The position numbers and the translations under genes were made by a program. Below, piece after piece: positions 1 to 9,228 of a stretch of DNA of 62,000 bases. Position 1 is the first letter of the stretch. Each line of letters begins with the position of its first letter. The stretch comes from Gnetum montanum (taxonomy: Eukaryota > Streptophyta > Gnetopsida > Gnetales > Gnetaceae), in the NCBI GenBank assembly GCA_015680685.1, contig MNCI01022494.1, positions 568,148-630,147 of the forward strand, in the 5' to 3' direction. The notes under the pieces are model-generated. The model saw only the letters and a list, made by a program, of their open reading frames with translations. It was not told the origin of the DNA and searched no databases.

Positions 1-1
1 C

Positions 2-1843
2 ATGAAAGCCTAACTTACCCGATGACGATGAACCCCACTGGCCACTACAAGCCTAACGCAAATACAAGAGGCTGTTTGAATCTCACGTAGGCATCATAAA
101 GAGAGCCGTCTACCCAGGCTCAATTTAAATAACTTTCCCAAATTTTCAAGAGGCTATGACTTAGATCTGCATCAACATTTACTAGCCTTCTACGATACCT
201 GCACATGTAATAACATTGATAATAGTTGGCAAAAACTGAGGCTCTTTCCTATGACACTCGTTGACCAAGCTAAAGTATGGTATAGATCATTAAAACCAAA
301 TTCAATACAACACTGGTCAATAATGGTAGAGGTCTTTAACGAAAAATATCAAACCTACACAAGAGTGTCCGCCTTGAGGAAACAAATCCAAGGATGGAAA
401 CAAGCAAAACATGAACCCTTGGACATGGCCTTAGAAAGATATTACGCACTGTTAAACAACTATCCAAGCCATGGGTTTTCCAAGGAAAGGCTAATGTATC
501 ATATTATTGATGGGCTACGTAATGAAACAAGAGAGACCTTAGGAATGTATGCTTGAGGTCAACTATACAACCTATAAACCCATCAAATCCAGGAGCTTAT
601 TAAGCAGGTAGCAAAAGAAGAAGGAGAAATAGCTACATGGGAGAGTGTTGAAAAACATCAATGGGACCAAAATTTTAACTTAACAAAGGTCCATGATCAT
701 AACAAGGAGAGATCAACAAATCTCAAGGTGGAAACATCATCTTTGCCAATACAACAATCGTTAGAAGAAGCCGAGGCAAAGATTAATAAGATGTTGGAAT
801 GGATGAATAAAAAGTGTGGAGAATACATCAACACCACTGGAGATAGAGTTTTGACAATCCAAGAAGCAAGAAAAAATAGTAGACATTTGGAGAAAAAGAA
901 TGAAGGGAATAAGTGCTCAACTGCCAATGATATGTATGAATGCAACATATGCCTGTACGATCACCCCAGAGGCCAATGCCCAATACTATTACATTTACAT
1001 GAGCATTGGGAAAACACATTACATCCAGAGTTCATACAGAGATACTATGTTCGATCATAGTGGCAACAATCCCAGTCGTGGGGAAGACCACCCTTAGACT
1101 AGAGGCACCCTTCACATTTTCCGAACTCAAATGCTTACCATGTTCAACATCCTGTTTCTTCAACTGGGCCAACTTACTCTATCTCACCACAATACTATTC
1201 TCCACAATACTATCAACTCATACCTCCAACACAACCACCACCTTGTGCACCTTACATTCTTCCTAACTTTCAACATTCTTATACTTTCCCTTCTTCCACA
1301 GTGCCACCAACTATTCCTAAGGTGTTTGTGCCACAACAAAAACCCACGAACAACACTTGTGCTACTGGTACTAACAACAGTGAAGATCCTCCTCAACATC
1401 CAAGGCATCCTTTCTTTAAACACGACCGTAGGAAAGGAAAACACACTTCAGAGGCCACTATACCTTCCAACCCAGCACAAGTCCAACAATGTGGTGCACG
1501 CTTGCCTTCGAACCCAATGCCTCATGTAACTTCATCAGGGCCACCAAGTAACACTCCAACAACCATCTGGTCCAATGAACACAACCATGGGAGGCATCAG
1601 CCAAATCCTTGCATACCATCTAACGATCCTAAACATCATAGTGGGTCAACTCGTTATCCGGGAACTACATCGTATGAAGTACCCCACTGTGCTTATTATA
1701 AAGTGTGTGAAATCCAAGGTGATAAGTATGGACCGATTTCAATATTTCCAATATGCAAGGATCCTCATTTTCCATTTATTAATCCTTGCCATACTCGTTT
1801 AGTTATGGGGGATATCCCCCATTTCAATAACAAGAAGGATTAA
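2..1843 (+). pseudogene. Element A gag (partial at left edge)
   Basis: One frame runs from the window edge to a TAA TAA double stop at 1841, broken only by in-frame stops (several within the first 120 bp, one at 554, others near 580 and 1060). The gag core (about 140-560) matches the other copies: NNFPKFSRGYDLD, then WQKLRLFPMTLVDQAKVWYRSL. A short zinc knuckle, CNICLYDHPRGQC, lies at 941-979 with spacing CX2CX3HX4C. A Pro/Gln/Asn-rich stretch follows. The last 60 residues are Cys/His-rich (HCAYYKVC, PICKDPH, NPCH) and have no counterpart in the gags of B, C and F, which run on into protease. Gag would form the virus-like particle. Confidence 0.85.
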
Positions 1844-3558
1844 TAAATATTTTTCATTTTCTTTAATTTAACTTTTTGTTTTATCTTTTTATCTTTTTCT
1901 CTTTTTTTATGTGTCTGTGTGTTTGTATTTTTCCATTTTTGTAAGTAATCTCATCTACAAATAAAACACTCACGTGGATCATTGGTTGNTGATTAGGGTG
2001 TGACATCAAGGGGACTTGCAGATTCTCTTTGGTGACGTCTGTGGGAGTTATCATGCAATATGGTTGTACTAAGATCCTTGTAGATCTAACGAAAAATGGG
2101 AGTAAGAGTAATCAAAAGGGCACTCAAAAATCAAATGCTATTCTAGGGGGTTCCACTGGAAAGACATGCATCCATGCCTGAAGGTTGGTGGCTTCTCTGG
2201 ATTCAGTAAAGTGAAAAAAAAAGAAAAGAAGAAGAAAAGAAAAAGAAGTGCCATAAAACAAAAATCACTCCTCCCTTGTACTAAATGCCAAGTGATCGTA
2301 TGCCTTGTTGTTATGGTACTCTCTTAGTTGTTCACCATGGGATGACACAATGTGATGTCACTGATTAAGATGGACTTGGTCCTGATCTTGTAACGATGGG
2401 TTAATGACACCTTAATCATGCTTTACACACAGGATTCATTATGCCCTGGGCCAGTTACCTCATGTACCAATTTCTACGATCCCTTTCTACACTTTGTCTC
2501 ATCTCACTGTTTGTGTAATTGTAGCTCGTGTCCCATGTAGCATAGAATTTTCATCTCATTTTGGTGATATTTACATGTGTGTATTTTGTGGAGTTAGTTT
2601 GGATTACATTTAACCCTTCTAGTGCCCACGGACACTTTAAGTGTGGTTACACAAGGGCATAATAGGTTAAAACCTACTTTGGGGAGGACCCACTTGTGTA
2701 ATTTTTTGTAATCTTCACTAATTCTCTAGTTCAAACACACAATTTCTTACCCTCAGCTTAATCTTTTATAATTCTCTTTCCCTACCATTATCTCTAAATT
2801 TTAACATTCCAATGTACCATTACATTCCCTTTTCTTCATAACCACCAAATTTTTAATTGCTAAATTCACATCATTATCATTACGAGTGCCTCTCAAATTA
2901 ATAAAATTACCCTAGGATATCTTCATGCTTGTCCATGTCCTCATTTTACACCATTAATTTCAAGAAAATCATTAAATATTAGGTATTTTTCATGTGTCCC
3001 ACATCACTGGGGACAAGATATCACGTTCCACGTCATATCACGTACGCAATGTACTGTACGCGATATTGTGTCCTATTTACCTATAAATAGGAACCACCGT
3101 CGCAACACTTAGCATCATTTTTCCATTTACGCAGGGGGAATTTTTGAAATTTTTCTCTGTGACTTGCAATTGCGTGACCCTTGCTTTTTCACTCATATCT
3201 CGTGTGCTGGTGCTTTGATTTTAATTCTGTTTAAACCTGTTTGAACCCGGAGTGTTCAGTTTAGTCATGGGGGAGGGACACTTACAGAAAAGTGCCTAAC
3301 TTTTTTGAAATTTATCATCGCCCAAAGGACATCAATTAGGATAATTAATACTAACACTTAGAAAAATTGTGCTAAAAATCATATGACCTTAAGTATACCA
3401 GAAGATTAAAAATGAAACCCACCTAAGTTACAAGACCCATTATTATAATTTTTAGGCACAATCACACAATAACATAAGATCTTTAATTAAAGGCATGTAG
3501 TAAGGTATAACTTAACTTTGAAAACAACCTTACTAACGTTTGGTCCGTGTGATTGCAG
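1844..3558 (+). other. Element A spacer between gag and ORF2
   Basis: No coding potential seen. It starts T-rich. It shares blocks with the post-pol spacer of element B: an 18-nt identity (AAAGACATGCATCCATGC) at 2160-2177 matches 16111-16128, and GTGACATCAAGGGGACT near 2000 resembles 15870-15890. So this is the ordinary post-pol spacer brought next to gag. It holds a purine-rich run (2213-2248), a single unresolved base at 1989, a candidate promoter (3000-3100), a second polypurine-like AGTCATGGGGGAG at 3263-3275, and a pyrimidine-rich lead into the ORF2 start. Confidence 0.65.
3000..3100 (+). promoter_or_regulatory. Candidate internal promoter upstream of ORF2
   Basis: CTATAAATAG at 3081-3090 is preceded by GATATCACG, CATATCACG and GCGATATTG motifs. 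This arrangement closely resembles the U3 of A's own LTR, where GATATCGCG motifs precede CTATAAATAA at 6651. It lies about 470 bp before the ORF2 ATG. The downstream sequence does not match LTR R or U5, so it is not simply a leftover LTR. Function is inferred from the motifs alone. Confidence 0.45.
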
Positions 3559-6348
3559 ATGGCCCCGAAACATGCACAGCAAGGAGGTCCTATTCAAGGT
3601 GAAGCAAAACAACCTCGGAGAGGTGGAAGACGGGTCCTTGACGAATAACATGCAGAAAAGAAGGTGAAATCATTTAGCATCCATCAAGAAGAACCTCCTA
3701 CAAGACTGTCCGGGCAGGCAGAAAGAGGAGCTACTGTTGTGCCTAAATCAGGACAACAACTCACGTTGCCCCCAAAATGTGTTCAGGCTATCCATACAAA
3801 GTCCATAGTTGCTACGGTGATCATGGAGCTTAACTTTGAACCTTTTACAGAGTTTGCTTCTGAGGCTGTTAGGGATCACCTTAAAGGATCTCCCTGATGG
3901 CCTTTCCTCTCTGAGTGCGGTGCCTGGTACTTAGGTGAAACGTACCTGTTCTAGCATAATAAGGAGCAAGGCACCATGGTTAACATTTGTGGTGTGACAG
4001 TAGAATTTTCTACGTAGGTGATTTCGAAAGTGTTAAACCTTCCGAATTTAGGTTCCCATGTTGCTCAGTTATCTACCCGATCAGACCCTGATGTGTGAAA
4101 AGATTGGTTAGAGAAGGCTTATGGCAGAGATAAAGCTTTTGGTGAGCTAACGACAGAAGAGCAAATTTATTTCAAAATGGGAACCTATCACCTCTTCCCC
4201 ACAAAAGGCTTAAAAAGAATATCTACATATGCAGCAAGAGGATGTGCAGTGTTGATGGGAAAGGTTCACACTAACCTTCCCCATCTATATTTGATGGAGA
4301 TCCTAAGGTGATTTGAAGAACGGAAGACAGGGAAGATGGCCCTGCCTTTTCCTTGCCTTATTAGGAAATTGTGCCGATGGGATGGTATTTGGGGATACAC
4401 AAATGGCATCCTCCGAAAAGCCCAGACTGCTTGTTATGCTGAGTTATTAAAAGCACCAACTCCAAGAAAGAGCACTGGCGAAGAGTTGAGACCAGATGAA
4501 GAAGAAGAACAGATGACTGGACCACCTGCAACTCAACTTGTAGGACCCAGTTAACCTCCAACCATAGGTCCCAACCAACAACAAGAAGTAGGACCCAGCA
4601 CAGGCCAGGATCAGCCACCATCGCTGCAAGACAACAAACCGTCGATGAGCCATCTTAGGGCCATCGCCAAGATGGTTAGTTGGGGAAGTCATGATGACGC
4701 AAACCTCTTCCATGTCATCGATGATGTCGACCAGCCTACTATTTCGTTAGATCACATGAGGGATGAATTATCAATTCAAATAGGAGGAGGGGAAAGCAGA
4801 TGGTCACAACAGATCTCTGGAAATGTGGCATGTTTTCAAGTGTAGTTAGAGACTGGTGAAGGGGCCACTGTGGTGGTCATGCAACACTAGGATTCCATGG
4901 GAGCTACTGAAGTGGTCGTTGACCACATCAAGGAATCCTTTAATGTACCTTTTGTGCCACCAGTAGATCTTTCAGGAGCATGGGATGCTCAAACTCTTAC
5001 CGGAACCTCAATGACTCCTATGGAACATGAGGATGCATTGGACAGATTACTTCAAATAGGACAAGTTTTGACATCTCTGTTTGACATCCCCCAGGATGTA
5101 ACATCAATTCAATCAGACCTCATTTCCACAAAGGGGAAGCTGGTCATATCCGAAGTAAGGGCTGAGCATGCTGAAACTGAAGTGCAGAAACTACAAGAGC
5201 AGCTCGTAGCCTTACAAGCAGCACAACGGGATCCTTTGCAATTTGTTCTCGTAGACCAGCTGGAAGATTTCAGAACTGAGAAATTAACAAAGCTAATTGC
5301 AAAAAATAAGAAGGTGGTAGAAGAAAAGGAGACGGCCACTTGGGATGCCCCCGCAGCTCAAGCGCAAACTCATGCACATCTTAAGATACTCAAGGCCTTA
5401 GAAGAAGAGAATAAGCAGTTGGTTACAGATAATCTTCGATTGACTTCTGTGGAGAAACAAAAGAATGTTCTCAATAAACACTTTCATCAGCTACGAGAAT
5501 AGTTCATTCTGGTCAATCAAGATGTAAGCTGTTTAGCCAGAGAGAATCAAACCCTCTCTATGGAGGAGATACGCGCTATTCATTAAAAATTAGCCATCGA
5601 AATAAGCACATGGCAGAATGAGGCTAAACAACATGAGAAGCTGAAGGAGCATTTCCGTGATCAGGTGGGGATGTACAAATAAATCCTAGAGAAGGAGATC
5701 CATATGGCCAAGGCTCAAGTCAACAACATTAGTGCTCAGCACACTGATTGGAGGACTATATTGGACACTTACGCCTTCGCCCACCAAGCGGAAGTTAAGA
5801 ACCGAGACCTGCAGATCCAAAACTTAATAGAGTACATGGAGTTGGCAAACCTTAGATATGCCAACCTGGCCATGTTAACAGCAGGACATCCAAGGTCAGA
5901 GCTTGAGCAGTAGGTAGCTTCCACCCACATCAAATATGAGGCAGAATTTGTAGAGCGCAAGAAGTTGGCTAAGAAACTAGATGTCGCAAATTCTGAACTT
6001 GCGGTGGTAAAAGAAATCTACTAAGGACAGAAAGATGTTGCAACCAACTTGGCTTGACTTCTAATAGAGCTTCATGAATACAAAGACAAAGCCAGAGCCT
6101 ATGAAGAGGAATGTTGGGTGTTCGCAGCATGGTACATCAAAGCTAATCAGATGTTCCCGCAACTACCCTGTCCGTGGGAAGTGCCGAATCCATCAAACAT
6201 CGGAGCATTAGCATGGATGGCACAAGATCCTCGGACCGAAGAGGAAAAGCTCCAGGCCATTCTTCAACATTGTCAACCTTCGAAGCTTGGAGCAAGTGAC
6301 AAAGGGAAAGCATCCATGGAGGAGCCACCGCCACCAGGAACTACATGA
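3559..6348 (+). pseudogene. ORF2 of element A: post-pol coiled-coil protein
   Basis: About 930 codons in one frame from ATG 3559 to TGA 6346, with no frameshift but roughly 15 in-frame stops, nearly all explicable as CAA, CAG, CGA or TGG mutated by transition. The start is in TGTGATTGCAG|ATG, which looks like a 3' splice site. The N-terminus is basic (about residues 1-40). Residues about 195-290 carry YFKMGTYHLFPTKG and LPFPCLIRKLCRWDGIW, reminiscent of the plant family labelled 'putative plant transposon protein' (from memory). An acidic Pro/Gln-rich linker follows. From about residue 500 to 870 the protein is heptad-like, Leu/Glu/Lys/Gln-rich coiled coil. The C-terminus is Pro-rich. I see no signal peptide or membrane segment, so a classical envelope role is not supported. 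Function unknown. Confidence 0.8.
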
Positions 6349-6510
6349 GTTCCACATTTTTGTAGTTGTAGTATTTTTTCTCTGTGTTGTGTCTTCCCAC
6401 ACTGCGACATTAGTCCATTTCTTTTTCTAGTTAATAATCCCATACCTATCCACTATGTAATTAATGAAGCTTGTTCTCCTTGTAACTCGAGGATGAGTTT
6501 TTATTCAATC

Positions 6511-6519
6511 GTGGGGGTA
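6511..6519 (+). other. Polypurine tract of element A
   Basis: GTGGGGGTA lies directly before the LTR start TGATGAG. It follows a conserved lead, GGATGAGTTTTTATTCAAT, that also precedes the LTRs at 7872, 20444 and 50615. It is the expected primer for plus-strand synthesis. Confidence 0.8.
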
Positions 6520-6546
6520 TGATGAGATGCGATTTGCATAGGCCGC

Positions 6547-6660
6547 AATATCGCATACGCGATATCGCGTCCGCCACGATATTGCATCCCCCGCGATATC
6601 GCGTCGTCCCTACGATATCGCGTACGCGATATTGCAGTCTGCCACCATATCTATAAATAA
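6547..6660 (+). promoter_or_regulatory. U3 GATATCG array and TATA box
   Basis: Six copies of (G/A)ATAT(C/T)G start at 6547, 6561, 6578, 6595, 6614 and 6628. Several are extended to the palindrome CGCGATATCGCG. Spacing is 14 to 19 bp. CTATAAATAA follows at 6651-6660. The position just upstream of TATA suggests binding sites for a dimeric regulator or a CpG-rich control region. This is inference from arrangement. Confidence 0.6.
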
Positions 6661-6967
6661 GACGTGACACTCCTTTGCTTGGGGGTCCCAGTTTTAGAGT
6701 AGCGAAGCTCTGGTAGTTTGTTCCCTCCAGAGTTAGATTTTTTCCTGTGTCTGCCAGCAGTGTGGTGAATGTAATTGTACGGTGTCTTTATTCGAGTGTG
6801 CCGTACTTGGACACGCACATGACTGGCAATAAAGATCGAGATTAATTCATCATTGTAGCATTCACTTTGTTATTTATTTAATGTTATTTACTATTTTCTC
6901 TCTCTCACCCTTAAACTCCTAGAATGTGGAACGAGTACGACTTGATTACAAGCATTTAAGTGTGATT

Positions 6968-7088
6968 GCTTGGTAGCCCAGTGGTGTAGCTAGGGTCTAC
7001 ACTTGGTAACCCAGTGGTATATTTGGGATCTGCGCTTGGTAATCCCAGTGGCATACCTAGGACTTACGATTGGTAGTCCTAGTGGTAG
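6968..7088 (+). repeat. U5 imperfect tandem repeats (about 30 bp)
   Basis: Four degenerate copies of a GCTTGGTAGCCCAGTGGTRTA module. The same module recurs two or three times in the LTRs of B, C, D, E and the solo LTR, so it is an old part of the family LTR. Confidence 0.65.
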
Positions 7089-7432
7089 TTGTGCACGGAT
7101 TCCAAGATGTGTACGGTTGATCAAGGAATCGGTTGCTCGTCGCACTTAGGCTAGATTATATTCTCTTACCCTTTCCCTCCTAGCTTAGCTTAGTTAATAT
7201 TATTTTCCACTACCCTCAGGAGTAGCGTTAGAATGAGGAACACATCATACACCTCATCTAGACTAAACCATACATGACAAATGCAATACTAGTCTAGGTG
7301 GGAAGACAGCAAACTGCAACCTAAGGCTAACTATCTAGGTGCCACAACTAGTCCATCTGCGGAGTTTGACTGGATCATGTGTGCGATGCTCGTTTTGTAT
7401 GGTTGAGTGTAGGGGTACCTCACCACTCATCA

Positions 7433-7871
7433 ACATTCTAACCCACATAAGTGAAGCTATGTGAATGATGCATGATCCTAGAAGTAAGGAGGAGAAAATG
7501 AAAGCATTGCTAGATGCTTTTTGCCTCCTACTAGAAGTTGCACCAGCAGGAGGATAGCTACAGCCACCTCAATTGTTGCATGTGTGTAAAGCCAAAGAAG
7601 GTCCCTCAGAACCTCAGGAGCCACCATCGCTTAGGTTGGGACTATCTTATCTTCTTCACCAAACTTCATGCTATCAAGGAACATGTTGTTCAATTTTGAA
7701 GAATCATATCATGGTGTTCAATTTTGTGTCATGAACATGATCCATACACTTAGGCACTTCATTTTGGTGAAGTCAGTCTATTTTGTTTATTAAAGGTCAA
7801 TCAACAATCCCATACCTTCCCAATTTTGTAAAAAGAACTCAAGGATGAGTTTTCATTCAATCATGGAGGTA
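7433..7871 (+). pseudogene. ORF2 3' end and polypurine tract of element E
   Basis: This matches the end of element B's ORF2 (about 19985-20443): ATGATCCTAGAAGTAAGGAGGAGAAAATG corresponds in part to the B segment near 20026-20052, and both end in a Pro-rich GAGCCACCATC tail. It then runs through an AT-rich 3' untranslated stretch into TCATGGAGGTA, a polypurine tract, at 7861-7871. The 5' part of element E lies left of element A, outside the window. This segment proves that A inserted within E's ORF2. Confidence 0.75.
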
Positions 7872-8706
7872 TGATGAGTCATAGTTTTGTCAGCTACATC
7901 GATGGCACCTCATTGATGCATTTGTATTTTGCTTATAAATACATGCCTACCAGTCGCATTTATGGCATTAAGAATTTAGTGGTAGAAAAGCTCTTGCAAT
8001 TTGTTCATTTGAGAGTTAGAATTTTTCTCTTGAGTGCTCGTAGCAAGAGTTATTGCGTGTATAGATCTGTATTCGAACATTATTGTACCTAAGCACGACA
8101 ATGTGTGTAGCAATTTTGTAGCATTTTGGATAGATTGAATATTTTACTTATGCATTTAATGTTTTCAATTATTTATTAAATATTATCCATTATTTATTAA
8201 ATGTTTTCAGTAATTAAGTTAATGAAGCACTTAAGCAAGATAGATTAAACACATAATTATGAACGCTTCGAGTGTAACACGTATTCACTTAGTAATCCTA
8301 CTAGCGTTATTGCTTGCTACACCTAGTAACATAGTGCTTGGTAGCCCAGTAATGGATATGTGGGTTTAGAATGTGTACAAAAAGTGGGACTGAATGCTTA
8401 TGTTAGGACTGCTTAAATGATAGTTAATTAGTTAGATTAAAATAGTTAATCGAATTATTTTATTTCTCTTTAAATACCAAAGCCACAAAATACAAAATGA
8501 TAAAAATCAGATGCCTTAATTACACTTAACCATATCAGTGTACTTCATAAGTGTAATTGGGAAGATAACAATGGACCTTAAGGCAACGATTCACTTCCTA
8601 GAAGGCTAGTGCATCAAAAATTACAAAGTCCATAGAATTCAATTAGATCGTACATGAACACTTATGATTCATATGGTTGGGTGTAGGGGTACCTCACTGC
8701 TCATCA
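7872..8706 (+). repeat. 3' LTR of element E (835 bp)
   Basis: TGATGAGTC follows E's polypurine tract and the repeat ends CTCATCA at 8706. TATAAATA is at 7934-7941. The U3 is short and lacks the GATATCG array. It aligns along its length with the B 3' LTR at 20444-21356. Confidence 0.85.
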
Positions 8707-9076
8707 CCTAGTAGGGGATACATGGGCTCAGGATGTGTGCGGAAAGTGGGAATGGATGCTTATGTTAGAATTAGTTAGGGAGACTAGTTAGTTAGTTAAT
8801 TTAGATTAGTCATTAAATTACTCTATCTCTCTCTTTCTTCAAATACCCAAAAACATAAACCATAAAATGATAAAAATAATATTTCTTGATTACTCTTAAC
8901 AATACCATTATGCTTCACAAGTGTAATTGGAAAGAAAACAAACGACCTTAGGACAAGGTTCACTTCCTAGAGGACTAGTGTACTAGAAATTATAAAGTCC
9001 ATGGAATTCAACAAGGTTGTGCATGAATGCTTTGTGATTCGTATGGTTGGGCATAGGGGTACCTCATCACTCATCA
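8707..9076 (+). repeat. Partial LTR serving as 5' LTR of element B
   Basis: This 370-bp stretch repeats the 3' part of the LTR (from the GGATACATGGG region to ...CTCATCA). It abuts the complete LTR at 8706 and leads straight into a primer-binding site. The junction reads CTCATCACCTAGTAGG, and CACCTAGTAG also occurs inside the LTR near 20969, so a microhomology or unequal recombination event is likely. Confidence 0.75.
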
Positions 9077-9077
9077 T

Positions 9078-9095
9078 TGGCATCATTATCGGGGA
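9078..9095 (+). other. Primer-binding site of element B (decayed tRNA-Asp type)
   Basis: TGGCATCATTATCGGGGA begins one base after the LTR. Against the plant tRNA-Asp complement as I recall it (TGGCGCCGTTGCCGGGGA), 13 of 18 positions match and all five differences are transitions. Athila elements are known for tRNA-Asp priming. Confidence 0.7.
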
Positions 9096-9228
9096 CTTTT
9101 TTTGTTGAAATGTGAACTATCTAGGATTAGTAAATATTATTTATATTGTAGGATGAACTCAAGGTCAACATCAGTCTTACACAACATATAACTACTAAGC
9201 AGACTAATAATTTTATTTGTTTTGCAAA

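Larger units (their letters stand above)
2..7432 (+). mobile_element. Element A: Athila-like LTR retrotransposon without pol (5' end outside window)
   Basis: The order is gag (2-1843), AT-rich spacer, ORF2 (3559-6348), polypurine tract (6511-6519) and 3' LTR (6520-7432). No protease, RT, RNase H or integrase is recognisable between gag and ORF2. The gag frame ends at a double stop and the spacer begins at once. This could be a non-autonomous lineage or a deletion derivative. The right edge is sharp: the sequence after 7432 continues as the ORF2 3' end of another element, so A inserted into an older relative. It keeps more CpG than the other copies, which suggests it is among the youngest. The 5' LTR and the left target-site duplicate are outside the window. 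Confidence 0.85.
6520..7432 (+). repeat. 3' LTR of element A (913 bp)
   Basis: Begins TGATGAG after the polypurine tract and ends CTCATCA, giving inverted termini. The U3 is GATATCG-rich. TATA is at 6652-6659. The R/U5 region contains AATAAAGA near 6830 and a set of 30-bp repeats. The end motif GTAGGGGTACCTCACC is shared by all LTRs here. The minus-strand solo LTR at 60487-61421 is its closest relative in the window. Confidence 0.9.

Noticed and set aside
3559-6348. ORF2 as a viral envelope gene
   Set aside because: It has the right position, but I see no signal peptide, membrane anchor or cleavage site, and coiled coil dominates.
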